Shown one piece after another: positions 1-7,455 of a DNA stretch of 34,260 bases. Below the pieces are notes generated by a model. The model saw only the letters and a list, made by a program, of their open reading frames with translations, had not been told where the DNA came from and searched no databases. Source of the stretch: an uncultured Bacteroidota bacterium. GTDB taxonomy: Bacteria; Bacteroidota; Bacteroidia; Chitinophagales; Chitinophagaceae. The stretch is from NCBI GenBank assembly GCA_903887415.1, contig CAISPO010000061.1, forward strand, positions 1 through 34,260, given 5' to 3'. Every line of letters starts with the position of its first letter. Positions within the stretch are counted from its first letter, which is position 1. Both the position numbers and the translations under genes were made by a program.

Positions 1-257
1 CAAAATGGAGCTATTATTTATTTCACTTGCGGCGGAATGGCTGTAAGTAACATAGCTCAAATACTAAAACAAAATGGAGTTATTATTTATTTCACTTACG
101 CCGGAATGGCTGTAAGTAACATAGCTCGAATACTAAAACAAAATGGAGCTATTATTTATTTCACTTGCGGCGGAATGGCTGTAAGTAACATAGCTCAAAT
201 ACTAAAACAAAATGGAGTTATTATTTATTTCACTTACGCCGGAATGGCTGTAAGTAA
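1..257. repeat. 69-bp tandem repeat with 138-bp A/B higher-order period
   Basis: The unit beginning CAAAATGGAG recurs at 1, 70, 139 and 208, exactly 69 bp apart, and the array runs off the left edge of the window. Units alternate between two versions. Type A (1 and 139) reads GGAGCT and TTGCGGC; type B (70 and 208) reads GGAGTT and TTACGCC. The true period is therefore 138 bp. The last copy ends at about 257 after GTAAGTAA. In B units CTTACGCC and GGCTGTAAG can pair as a short hairpin. The array stays open in one frame because 69 is divisible by 3. Confidence 0.95.
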
Positions 258-282
258 TGGAAACGTAAAATGCGTGCGTTGA
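1..282 (+). CDS. Possible repeat protein reading through the 69-bp array (5' end outside window)
   Basis: One frame stays open from the window edge to a TGA at 280-282 and encodes repeats of 23 residues beginning MAVSNIAQILKQNG and ending near YFTYAGG or YFTCGG. The frame has no start inside the window apart from the ATG within each repeat (first at 37). I do not recognise the repeat. Because the copies are nearly identical at DNA level, including third codon positions, the openness may only reflect unit length. Whether it is translated is unknown. Confidence 0.2.
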   Translation, partial: QNGAIIYFTCGGMAVSNIAQILKQNGVIIYFTYAGMAVSNIARILKQNGAIIYFTCGGMAVSNIAQILKQNGVIIYFTYAGMAVSNGNVKCVR

Positions 283-290
283 GCGCACGC
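272..290. other. Perfect 7-bp hairpin next to the repeat array
   Basis: GCGTGCG (272-278) and CGCACGC (284-290) are exact inverse complements around the 5-base loop TTGAG. The hairpin lies just past the tandem array and overlaps the end of the repeat reading frame. No T-run follows, so a terminator role is uncertain. It could equally be a recombination or protein-binding structure. Confidence 0.4.
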
Positions 291-346
291 TGCCATCAAT
301 GTTTTTAATTCAGTGGCTATGTAACCTATAAAAAAAATCAAAGGGT

Positions 347-682
347 ATGAAAATATTTGACGCACAAAGAATAAGGAATGAACTACAAAAAGATTTTGAA
401 ATAACGATTCAAAGGTGTAAAAACGCCAAACGTGTTGACTATGGCTGGGATTTTCAAAATGGAAATGATTGGTTCTTCCTGAGTTTTTCAAGAACCAATA
501 TTTATGTTGAGTATGGCTCTACCGTAGTTTCAGAAATGTATGGGCCCGAACAGGTGAAGACCACAAAAGAAATACTTGCTTTATTGGTTGAACATTTTGT
601 TAAAGGAGGTCCAAAAGAAATAGTAAACAGGTATATAGCCAAACAAAGAGATAGACTAATAGATGAGATACTAAAAGATTAA
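347..682 (+). CDS. Hypothetical protein, 111 aa
   Basis: The ATG at 347 opens a 111-residue soluble protein with no signal peptide or membrane segment. It begins MKIFDAQRIRNELQKDFE, is rich in aromatic residues in the middle (YGWDF, DWFFLSF) and ends in a charged helix (KQRDRLIDEILKD). I do not recognise the family. It stands alone between the repeat array and a roughly 700-bp gene-poor stretch. Codon use and AT content match the other small genes of this island, which suggests a shared accessory origin. Confidence 0.6.
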   Translation: MKIFDAQRIRNELQKDFEITIQRCKNAKRVDYGWDFQNGNDWFFLSFSRTNIYVEYGSTVVSEMYGPEQVKTTKEILALLVEHFVKGGPKEIVNRYIAKQRDRLIDEILKD

Positions 683-1391
683 GAATAAATAATCCACTTT
701 TTTAAAACTTTTGTTTCAATTAGCAATATATAATACTGATAGTTTAAAAACTTGTCAAGAGGTCTTAATACGGTTCATCCTCACCCCAATGAAAGAACGT
801 AAAGCAGTCATTCAATATTTTTAACAATAAAATTGTCCCGCTCTGTTTCAACCTAACAACGGGCCCGTCATACTGAAAAGTGATATGTTAAGGATGCCAA
901 ATGAAACTTAATAACGAAAGTATATTAAGTCTGACGGATACCCAGTAAGCCAACGACTTACTAACGGGTGGTAAATTGAATGGCTGGGTGTAACAGAAAT
1001 TAACTTCGGTTTAAGGTGTTATACAAATCCAGAGTATCAACAAAACATTTCTTCTTTTCTGAAAAAGTGTGATATGACGGATAAAGGTTTCGTTATGTAT
1101 TTCCTGACCGCTCTTTTCAGGTGATTTTAATTAGACGGGTTGTTTATCGTTGAGTAGCAGTCTCATTAAGTGCTTAATAGTCATTCCTTGCTATCCCACG
1201 TGCGAAATGGGAGCTTCCAAACTTAAAATGATACATTTTATCGTTCAGAACAAAACGGGCTTAAAAATCAGCTTGTTTTTTAACAGGTATGCTCCATAAA
1301 AAAGACCAACAGCCGGTATAGGTCAATAGTATTGGTATTCCTTGGTTATGCGGTTTATTATCCTTCCTTTTGGTCTTCTAAAAACAAATGT
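683..1391. other. Gene-poor stretch of the island
   Basis: About 700 bp hold no convincing gene. Visible items are a 15-codon ORF at 901-948 (MKLNNESILSLTDTQ), followed in the same frame after its stop by ANDLLTGGKLNGWV. A small inverted repeat, AGTAAG (944-949) with CTTACT (957-962), overlaps this point. The frames are repeatedly interrupted, which looks like decayed coding or a regulatory region. No tRNA or recognised RNA was seen. Confidence 0.4.
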
Positions 1392-1658
1392 ATGGCTAAG
1401 AAAAAAGATGAAAAGCAAGTAACGGTAAAACCAAAGAAAATTGAAATGGTTGGTATTTTCAAGACAACGTATCACAGATTTCGCCACTGGATTCGCACTA
1501 TCCTAATTGAGGGAAAAGTGAACCAGTTTTCCTTCAAGAAGGATAAAACAGCATACACAGGTGTATTGCTTGTTGAAAAGAGCGAAGTTGAAAAGGCTAA
1601 AAAAGTCTTATCTGAATATAAGGCTAAAAATCCAGATACAATAGATATGTGGTGGTAG
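1392..1658 (+). CDS. Small lysine-rich hypothetical protein, 88 aa
   Basis: An 88-residue basic soluble protein starting MAKKKDEKQVTVKPKKIE. The frame is open upstream to an ATG at 1332, but the 20 extra residues are hydrophobic and out of character, and the A-rich sequence before 1392 looks more like a Bacteroidota start region. The product has a lysine-rich N-terminus, a central basic segment (TTYHRFRHWIRTILIEGK) and the end NPDTIDMWW. The family is not recognised. A GC-rich hairpin follows directly and probably ends this transcript before the next small-gene operon. Confidence 0.6.
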   Translation: MAKKKDEKQVTVKPKKIEMVGIFKTTYHRFRHWIRTILIEGKVNQFSFKKDKTAYTGVLLVEKSEVEKAKKVLSEYKAKNPDTIDMWW

Positions 1659-1667
1659 TTAATGCGG

Positions 1668-1692
1668 GTCGGCGGGGATAAACCCCGCCGAC
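1668..1692 (+). terminator. GC-rich hairpin after the 1392 gene
   Basis: GTCGGCGGGG (1668-1677) pairs perfectly with CCCCGCCGAC (1683-1692) around loop ATAAA. It starts 9 bases after the stop of the upstream gene. The T-tract after it is weak (TTCATTACTT), so it is a likely but not classical intrinsic terminator. Confidence 0.65.
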
Positions 1693-1754
1693 TTCATTAC
1701 TTGGTATTTAATTCATAAATTCGCCTACCGAGGCAATAAAATAAAGTTGATAAA

Positions 1755-2009
1755 ATGAAACCTTCAAAACAGGGACAAATTTGTAAGATTATTAACCCGC
1801 TACCAGATGAAAATCCTCTGGAAACTTATATCATTACGGAAGACTTATCAGAGCATAGCGATGACGCTATAATTTATGTTGTAAGTATTACTGACTTACA
1901 AAGAAATATTGCCAACCCGACAAAAGCACCACGCAAAGCCGTAACAAAATCAGAGTTGAGTGTTGTAGCAGAAGATTTAACCAGTTATGTTGAGTCATGG
2001 AATAAATAA
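1755..2009 (+). CDS. Small hypothetical protein, 84 aa, first of a three-gene operon
   Basis: An 84-residue acidic soluble protein beginning MKPSKQGQICKIINPLPDEN. It contains YIITEDLSEHSDD and RNIANPTKAPRKAVTKSEL and ends LTSYVESWNK. From memory, this style of protein recurs in Bacteroidota mobile regions, but I cannot name a function. It heads a tight run of three small genes with 18-base gaps (1755, 2028, 2289) that leads directly into the DNA methyltransferase. Co-transcription with the modification cassette is therefore plausible. Confidence 0.65.
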   Translation: MKPSKQGQICKIINPLPDENPLETYIITEDLSEHSDDAIIYVVSITDLQRNIANPTKAPRKAVTKSELSVVAEDLTSYVESWNK

Positions 2010-2027
2010 TCACTTTTAATTAGCCAC

Positions 2028-2270
2028 ATGGATACTTTCAATAAATACGGACTTACATTTTATGGTATTATGGATGCGCCAGATGAGATTTTAAATAAGT
2101 TCTTTGAAGACGCTACAAGGGATGAACTTATTTTATGGCTTTCATGGAATGATAAAAATGGTGTTTACAAAGACGAAGACCATCAAAATGAATTTGATTG
2201 TATAATGACGAAAGAAGATGGTATTGAGAATATGAAAAATCAAATCTTGCCAAACAGAATGGGCAGATAG
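2028..2270 (+). CDS. Small hypothetical protein, 80 aa
   Basis: An 80-residue acidic protein (MDTFNKYGLTFYGIMDAPDE) with no signal peptide. It has a predicted helical middle (EILNKFFEDATRDELILWLSW) and a charged tail. It starts 18 bases after the upstream stop, which implies one transcript with 1755 and 2289. The family is unknown. Its small size, acidity and position before a DNA-modification operon would fit an accessory or inhibitor protein, but nothing in the sequence proves that. Confidence 0.6.
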   Translation: MDTFNKYGLTFYGIMDAPDEILNKFFEDATRDELILWLSWNDKNGVYKDEDHQNEFDCIMTKEDGIENMKNQILPNRMGR

Positions 2271-2288
2271 TCTGTAATAAAGAATAAC

Positions 2289-2534
2289 ATGGAGACAGAA
2301 AAACTAACAGCAAAACAATATTTAAAACTGCACCCCGACAAATATGTAATGGTGACTCATGAATTTGGGAGCCCTATTTATATTGCTCCTTTGAAAGATT
2401 TACAAATACAGGTAACCCCAAATAAAAATGATGCAGAAATTTGGAGTGAATTAGATAATTCACCATCAAAAATTCAATATCATATTATTTCAACAGGCTA
2501 CAAAGGTCTTGTTTTTGAAAAGCTGCTACCTTGA
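2289..2534 (+). CDS. Small hypothetical protein, 81 aa
   Basis: An 81-residue soluble protein, METEKLTAKQYLKLHPDKYV at the N-terminus and IISTGYKGLVFEKLLP at the C-terminus. The pattern suggests a small alpha/beta fold with several beta strands. It is the third gene of the tight operon. Its stop at 2534 lies 17 bases before an in-frame TTG (2552) and 92 bases before the preferred ATG (2627) of the methyltransferase. No recognised family. Confidence 0.6.
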   Translation: METEKLTAKQYLKLHPDKYVMVTHEFGSPIYIAPLKDLQIQVTPNKNDAEIWSELDNSPSKIQYHIISTGYKGLVFEKLLP

Positions 2535-2626
2535 AGACCATATAATTACCATTGACGCTAACTAAAAAGAGTATTGGCGATGAAATAACCACAAAAAATT
2601 ACAATTATTTACGAACTTGCAACAAA

Positions 2627-3829
2627 ATGACTAAAAAGTATTCAAGCATAAGAACCAAACTCAATATTGACGTTAACAAGACCACTGATAAAGGCTTGGC
2701 TAACCTGACTCATTATTTACAAAACAGCAAAAATGGAGTGTCGCAATATTTTAGGTCTCACGCCGAAACTCATTTGGCATCCCTTCATGAAGAGCTGAAT
2801 ATTTTACATGAACCTGATTTTCAGTATTATTTACCAATAAAATGGGACATTCCATTTCCTCCAACTGCCAATCCAAAGTTTGATTTTATTGATTTGTTTG
2901 CAGGTATCGGGGGCATTCGGCTTGCGTTTCAAAATCTTGGTGGCAAATGTGTTTTTACAAGTGAGTGGGATAATTACTCTAAAAAGACTTATGAAGCCAA
3001 CTTTGGAGAAGTGCCATTTGGCGACATTACTAAAATTTCAGAAAAAGAAATCCCAGACCACGACATCCTTTTGGGAGGTTTTCCTTGCCAACCATTTTCT
3101 ATTGCCGGTGTTACGAAGAAAAATGCGTTAGGATTGGCCCACGGTTTTTTAGATGAAACCCAAGGAACATTATTTTTTGACGTTGCAAGGATTATTAAAC
3201 ATAAAAAGCCAAAGGCATTTATGTTAGAGAACGTCAAAAATCTTGTATCTCATGATAAAGGGAAAACCTTTAAGGTGATAACTGAAACACTTAAAGAGTT
3301 AGGGTATTCACTACATTTTAAAATCTTAGACGGGAAGCATTTTGTTCCTCAACACCGAGAGCGGATAATTATTGTCGGCTTTAATAAGGCTGTTTTTAAA
3401 GGCAAAGAACAATTTGAGTTTCCAAAAATGAGTGAAACGAAATTTGCTATTAAAGACATTTTAGAAAAAGAAGTGGATAAAAAGTATACTCTCTCCGACC
3501 ATCTTTGGAATTACTTACAGGAATACGCTAAAAAACACAAAGAAAAAGGGAATGGTTTTGGTTTTGGACTTACTGACCTAAATGGAATTTCAAGAACATT
3601 AAGTGCAAGGTATTATAAAGATGGCGCAGAGATTCTCATACCCCAAAACGGAAAAGCACCAAGACGGCTAACACCAAGGGAGTGTGCGAGATTGCAAGGC
3701 TTTCCTGATACGTTTATTATCCCAGTTTCCGATAATCAGGCATACAAGCAATTTGGGAATTCTGTTGTAACACCACTAATGCAAGCCGTAGGCAAACAAA
3801 TTATTCAAGCAGTAAAATCCAAATTATAA
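2627..3829 (+). CDS. DNA (cytosine-5-)-methyltransferase
   Basis: Transfers a methyl group from S-adenosylmethionine to C5 of cytosine in a specific DNA sequence. All main C5-MTase motifs are visible, numbered from the ATG at 2627 (400 aa): motif I DLFAGIGG at about 89, motif IV FPCQPFS with catalytic Cys154, motif VI LENV with Glu201, motif VIII QHRER at about 242, motif [17 protein letters not shown] at about 347, and motif X GNSVV near 377. The target-recognition region lies between motifs VIII and IX; its recognition sequence cannot be read from this. The roughly 85-residue N-terminal extension is unassigned. A TTG at 2552 is an alternative start. The next gene begins one base after the stop, and a Vsr gene follows, as in restriction-modification cassettes. 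Confidence 0.95.
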   Translation: MTKKYSSIRTKLNIDVNKTTDKGLANLTHYLQNSKNGVSQYFRSHAETHLASLHEELNILHEPDFQYYLPIKWDIPFPPTANPKFDFIDLFAGIGGIRLAFQNLGGKCVFTSEWDNYSKKTYEANFGEVPFGDITKISEKEIPDHDILLGGFPCQPFSIAGVTKKNALGLAHGFLDETQGTLFFDVARIIKHKKPKAFMLENVKNLVSHDKGKTFKVITETLKELGYSLHFKILDGKHFVPQHRERIIIVGFNKAVFKGKEQFEFPKMSETKFAIKDILEKEVDKKYTLSDHLWNYLQEYAKKHKEKGNGFGFGLTDLNGISRTLSARYYKDGAEILIPQNGKAPRRLTPRECARLQGFPDTFIIPVSDNQAYKQFGNSVVTPLMQAVGKQIIQAVKSKL

Positions 3830-3830
3830 C

Positions 3831-5411
3831 ATGCCTTTTGAAAGTTTATCTTTCCGCCATACTTTTCAACTAACTAATTTTCCTGAAAGGTGGCTTCCAC
3901 TAATTCATTTATATGATGCTGATTTACCTCTTTTCCCGATTTACTATTTCCATGCCATTTCTAATCAATTACCAGCAGGACAAAGACCAAATTTTACTGA
4001 TAGAGTATATGGCTATGTGGAAAAACTAAATTCATTAGGTGGGCGAGTTGTTGAAATACATTTAGTGACTAACAAGGATTTGTCCTTGGTTACAAATAAT
4101 CATTATAGACTTATTGCCGAGTCAGAAATCAAGGAACGACTCGGAATTAATAACCCTGTTACAATAGCAGACGTTTCAAATGCGTTTCAAGCACCTTTGG
4201 ATTATGCGAATCCTGTATTGTCTGAATTATGGAACAGAGTAGTTTCTGATACCTACGATAATATGCTTCCTTTCGGTCGTTTATGGGATGAGGTCTTGGG
4301 ACTTACAAGATTTGTGGCGAGTTGGAATTCTCCGGGCGGTAGAAAAGGGGAGTTAATTCAGACACATTATTTTGCTTCAAAATATGGCGAACGAATTCAA
4401 AATGGTGGCGGAATTCCACATATTGATTTTTATTTGTTGCCAACTATTGGAGAACTTCTTAACCAATCAAACCCGTTAAATCTTTTCCCAAAATATTCTG
4501 AATTAGTCACCGTAGCAAACCTATTTCAACAAAATAATTGTTCTTTAATTACGGTAGGTAATATTAGCCTGTCTAAATTTACTAATTCTCAGGGGGGCAC
4601 TTTAAACACTGCGAAGATTTTAAGCCTCTTAAATAGGGCGTATATTCCGAGTTATTTAAGGTCGTCTGCTACGGAGTGTTTTAATACTTTTGATAAAGGG
4701 CCTCAGAGGACGGTTATCTTTTTCTTAATGTTGAGTGATATACGTAGCGGAAGATTAAATCCTTCTACATTAAGTAATACAACATTAGGTTCAATGTATG
4801 TAGGACTTGAACGTACTTATCAATCTCCTAAGGTAATTCATATTTACGCTCAACAAAGTTTTGGTAACCCAGCCGCTATGCCTATTGATATTTGGATGGA
4901 AACTTTCTTCCAATGGCCCTTAAATATTTACAAAAACTTTCCGAGACAAACACGAGAACAGGACGTTATTTCATCGTCAACGAATCTCGGCAAAGTTGAG
5001 CGACTTCTTTGGGTTTCGGCGCAGGCACGAAAAGTACATTCGTCCGCCTGTAATGACGCAATTTGGTGTACGAAATATGCTTCTAATTCAAAACCAAGAG
5101 GAGCCAATCCATTTGCTTGCAGGATTTGTTTAACTTCTATCAGAAGTGTTTGTCCTGCCTATGCAGATATTCGCCAAAGGCAGGTTGTATTTAATACTTC
5201 CGGAACCAATCAACAATTTGAGATTGTTACCAGTTCAAATAATAATACAACACCTAATCAAAAATTTATTTCTTGTAAAGGAACCAGTATCTATACCGAT
5301 ATTAATGATGACTTTTCTCCCTCTGATAGTCCAAATGGTTTTGCTCCTTACCCAAACGCAGCATCAAATGCTGGCATTATGACTGTTGAGGATTTTATTA
5401 ATACATATTGA
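3831..5411 (+). CDS. Unrecognised 526-aa protein of the methyltransferase cassette; HhH-GPD-like features
   Basis: It starts one base after the methyltransferase stop, so translation is almost certainly coupled. By position it is the expected restriction enzyme or a repair partner. I see no clear PD-(D/E)XK, HNH or GIY-YIG motif. The second half has GLERTYQSPKVIHIYAQQSFG (about 325-345) followed by PIDIW with Asp353. This order resembles the helix-hairpin-helix and catalytic Asp of HhH-GPD glycosylases such as EndoIII and MutY. Downstream lie five cysteines: C407-x5-C413-x16-C430-x2-C433-x7-C441, within PFACRIC and VCPAY. They could bind an Fe-S cluster or zinc, although the spacing is not the EndoIII C-x6-C-x2-C-x5-C. 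The N-terminal half and Ser/Asn-rich tail are unassigned. The glycosylase reading is inference; a restriction endonuclease of a new family is the alternative. Confidence 0.7.
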   Translation: MPFESLSFRHTFQLTNFPERWLPLIHLYDADLPLFPIYYFHAISNQLPAGQRPNFTDRVYGYVEKLNSLGGRVVEIHLVTNKDLSLVTNNHYRLIAESEIKERLGINNPVTIADVSNAFQAPLDYANPVLSELWNRVVSDTYDNMLPFGRLWDEVLGLTRFVASWNSPGGRKGELIQTHYFASKYGERIQNGGGIPHIDFYLLPTIGELLNQSNPLNLFPKYSELVTVANLFQQNNCSLITVGNISLSKFTNSQGGTLNTAKILSLLNRAYIPSYLRSSATECFNTFDKGPQRTVIFFLMLSDIRSGRLNPSTLSNTTLGSMYVGLERTYQSPKVIHIYAQQSFGNPAAMPIDIWMETFFQWPLNIYKNFPRQTREQDVISSSTNLGKVERLLWVSAQARKVHSSACNDAIWCTKYASNSKPRGANPFACRICLTSIRSVCPAYADIRQRQVVFNTSGTNQQFEIVTSSNNNTTPNQKFISCKGTSIYTDINDDFSPSDSPNGFAPYPNAASNAGIMTVEDFINTY

Positions 5412-5452
5412 ATTCAATCGTGGAGTAACGATAAACTTTAAAACTGTATAAG

Positions 5453-5893
5453 GTGGCGGACGTATTTTCTAAATCAAAGAGAAGTGAGGTAATGAGCCGC
5501 ATAAGAAGTACAAACACAAGACCTGAATTAATAGTTAGAAAATTTATACATAGAGAGGGTTTTAGGTACAGACTCCATGTTAAGAACCTTCAAGGCAAAC
5601 CTGATTTAGTATTACCTAAATATAAAACTGCAATATTTATTAATGGCTGCTTCTGGCATGGTCATGAAAATTGCAACCTATTTCAGATGCCAAAATCAAA
5701 TAAAGAATTTTGGTCCGATAAGATAAATAAAAATATCATAAGAGATAAAAGCAATATAGCAAGATTAGCAGAAATAGGTTGGAAAGTGATAGTTATCTGG
5801 GAATGCCAATTAAATTCAGTTTTGAAAGACACCACGCTGAAAAATCTTGTTACTGATATAAAAACAGCCCCGATTATAGATGTGGATAAATAA
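5453..5893 (+). CDS. vsr: Very short patch repair endonuclease (Vsr family)
   Basis: Vsr nicks DNA 5' of the T in T:G mismatches formed when 5-methylcytosine deaminates, so it repairs the mutagenic side effect of the neighbouring methyltransferase. The 146-residue protein has the usual family length. It shows the conserved N-terminus (MADVFSKSKRSEVMSRIRS), the catalytic Asp51 in GKPDLVLP, GCFWHGH (about 65-71) with metal ligands His71 and nearby Cys74, and a late IWEC cysteine. The position of E. coli His64 is Asn64 here (IFINGCFWH). Translation starts at GTG 5453, with AAGG just upstream. It is third in the cassette, 41 bases after the 526-aa gene. Confidence 0.95.
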   Translation: MADVFSKSKRSEVMSRIRSTNTRPELIVRKFIHREGFRYRLHVKNLQGKPDLVLPKYKTAIFINGCFWHGHENCNLFQMPKSNKEFWSDKINKNIIRDKSNIARLAEIGWKVIVIWECQLNSVLKDTTLKNLVTDIKTAPIIDVDK

Positions 5894-5931
5894 TGCCACA
5901 TTCTGTGAACGAACGATTCCGAAATGTGGCA
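5894..5931. other. 9-bp inverted repeat between vsr and the recombinase
   Basis: TGCCACATT (5894-5902) is the exact inverse complement of AATGTGGCA (5923-5931), separated by 20 bases. It begins at the end of vsr and ends 22 bases before the recombinase ATG. There is no T-run. It may be a weak terminator for the cassette or a binding site for the recombinase. Confidence 0.6.
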
Positions 5932-5953
5932 GGTCCTCCGTAGGTTAGCCTCC

Positions 5954-6604
5954 ATGGAACAATTCATAGCATATTTTCGTTGTAGCACCCAGCGTCAGGG
6001 CTTATCAGGATTAGGTTTAGAAGCACAAAAAAACTCTGTTCTTTCATTTTTGAATAATAGACCCCTGATTGCTGAATTTACTGATATTGAAACTGGTAAG
6101 AATGATAATCGTCCCCAACTGCTTAAAGCAATAGAACGGGCAAAGCAGACAAACTCTACGCTGTTAATAGCCAAGTTAGACCGACTTTCAAGGAACTTAA
6201 CTTTTGTATCTACTCTTATGGATACAAAGGTGAAATTTATATGTTGCGACATGCCCGATGCAAATGAACTAACAATACACATTTTCGGGGCACTCGCACA
6301 ATGGGAGCGGAAACGTATATCCAGTAGAACAAAAGAAGCATTAGCAGCCCTCAAAGCAAGAGGTAAAAAACTCGGCACTCCTGAAAACTTTACAGAAGCA
6401 GCAAGAAAAATGGGGACGTTAAAACTTATAGAGATTGCCAATTCAAATGCCAATAATCAAAAGGCAAGGAAATTAGTTAATCTGTTAAGTAAAAACGGGA
6501 AATCATTACGAGAAATAGCGGTAGAATTAAATGAAGCAGGTTTCAAAACCTCACGGGGTAATCAATTCGGGCCCGAACAAGTAAGGCGGTTACAAACAAA
6601 ATAG
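5954..6604 (+). CDS. Small serine recombinase (resolvase/invertase family)
   Basis: A site-specific DNA recombinase of 216 residues from the ATG at 5954; an in-frame ATG at 5924 lies inside the inverted repeat and is less likely. The resolvase domain shows YFRCST with catalytic Ser11, SGLGLEAQ, the arginine motif KLDRLSRN and the long helix ALAQWERKRISSRTKEALAALKARG. A C-terminal helix-turn-helix follows (SLREIAVELNEAGFKTSRG). Size fits resolvases rather than large serine integrases. Such enzymes resolve or invert DNA in mobile elements, so this gene marks the cassette as mobile or formerly mobile. No partner transposase is visible. Confidence 0.92.
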   Translation: MEQFIAYFRCSTQRQGLSGLGLEAQKNSVLSFLNNRPLIAEFTDIETGKNDNRPQLLKAIERAKQTNSTLLIAKLDRLSRNLTFVSTLMDTKVKFICCDMPDANELTIHIFGALAQWERKRISSRTKEALAALKARGKKLGTPENFTEAARKMGTLKLIEIANSNANNQKARKLVNLLSKNGKSLREIAVELNEAGFKTSRGNQFGPEQVRRLQTK

Positions 6605-6608
6605 CACT

Positions 6609-6764
6609 ATGATTATTACTATTAGACACCAGATAGAGAGGACCAATCACAAGTTTGACGTGAAAGACCCTAATAACCTTGCCTCAATAGAAGTATGGGC
6701 TATCTGCCATGAAATAAATGTGAAGGCTATTTTGGTGAATGGCAAATATTATGAAACTAAATAA
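6609..6764 (+). CDS. Small hypothetical protein, 51 aa, after the recombinase
   Basis: An ATG four bases after the recombinase stop opens a 51-residue ORF that begins MIITIRHQIERTNHKFDVKD and ends NGKYYETK. The close spacing implies co-translation with the recombinase. The sequence is a plausible small soluble protein with a predicted strand near the end (VKAILVNGKYYE). The family is unknown. It could be an accessory factor of the recombinase, but only position supports this. Confidence 0.5.
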   Translation: MIITIRHQIERTNHKFDVKDPNNLASIEVWAICHEINVKAILVNGKYYETK

Positions 6765-6923
6765 TTTTATCAACACATTAGCCTTTTATTGTCCCTGCTA
6801 AAAGCCAAAAGAGTTGATTAGTCTATTGAAATACTGGTTTTAATTCAATCCTATCATAAAAGAAAAGATTGCTTAAAATCAGGAAACCTGATAAAAATCA
6901 TGTGAATTATTAATTGATTGCTA

Positions 6924-6953
6924 TTGTGTATTCTTTTAGGGTGAGTATCTTTG
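6924..6953 (+). promoter_or_regulatory. Bacteroidota-type promoter for the 6984 gene
   Basis: TTG (6924-6926), 19 bases, then TATCTTTG (6946-6953) match the -33 TTG/TTTG and -7 TAnnTTTG elements of Bacteroidota housekeeping promoters. The ATG at 6984 is 31 bases downstream of the -7 box. Confidence 0.6.
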
Positions 6954-6983
6954 AATATCTTTAACAACTAAAAATTAAATTTT

Positions 6984-7226
6984 ATGAACAAAGAAAAATT
7001 ATTTCTTAACATCGCAATCGGTGTAAGTATTGTTATTTGCTCAATCGCTCTATTAATTTTTTCTTGTAAAGATGCTCCCGCAAGAGCCCAAACCATATCA
7101 TCTGATGGTTATACTCCTGTTGGTTGTTGGGAGTCCGCATCCGGTGGCAAGTATCATGTAGTAGTAATTGGATATAATGCCAAAACAAGCGACATAAAGA
7201 TAATCGCCGATAAGCCACTTCGCTGA
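6984..7226 (+). CDS. Small membrane-anchored hypothetical protein, 80 aa
   Basis: MNKEKLFLNIAIGVSIVICS opens a hydrophobic segment at about residues 8-27 that can act as a signal anchor. It is followed by CKDAPARAQ and a short periplasmic-type region (VGCWESASGGKYHVVVIGY). FSCKD is weakly lipobox-like, but the hydrophobic stretch is long for a lipoprotein signal. It has its own promoter and lies alone at the end of the island. Function unknown. Confidence 0.6.
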   Translation: MNKEKLFLNIAIGVSIVICSIALLIFSCKDAPARAQTISSDGYTPVGCWESASGGKYHVVVIGYNAKTSDIKIIADKPLR

Positions 7227-7415
7227 TTTAGAAAAAAACAGAAGCGATGAGTAGAGGTGGCAAAAAGGTGGCACTTTTTTTTCATACTAACGCATCTTAA
7301 AAACATTAAACAACCTCGTAATTCTTTTGAAGTTCTTTGTGAGATTAATTAGGGTTCGTTAGTGATAAATAACATATAATTATATGGGGCACGTGTGCTC
7401 CCACACAATACAGAC

Positions 7416-7443
7416 AAGGGTTTCAGCCAAAACTGAAACCCTT
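7416..7443 (+). terminator. Strong intrinsic terminator
   Basis: AAGGGTTTCAG (7416-7426) pairs perfectly over 11 bp with CTGAAACCCTT (7433-7443) around loop CCAAAA, followed by TTTCTTTT. The stem is strong and the T-rich tail lies on the plus strand. Confidence 0.85.
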
Positions 7444-7455
7444 TTTCTTTTGCCC

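Noticed and set aside
1..257. CRISPR array
   Set aside because: The 69-bp units are contiguous and nearly identical throughout, with no unique spacers and no cas genes.
683..1331. Integron cassettes with attC sites between the small genes
   Set aside because: An ACCTAAC-like box at 851 has no proper GTTRRRY partner with the required paired inner boxes, and the genes from 1755 to 2534 have no room for attC sites.
7381..7405. tRNA or tmRNA 3' end as attachment site (GGGGCACGTGTGCTCCC)
   Set aside because: No T-arm, CCA end or complete cloverleaf is present; it is only an imperfect inverted repeat.
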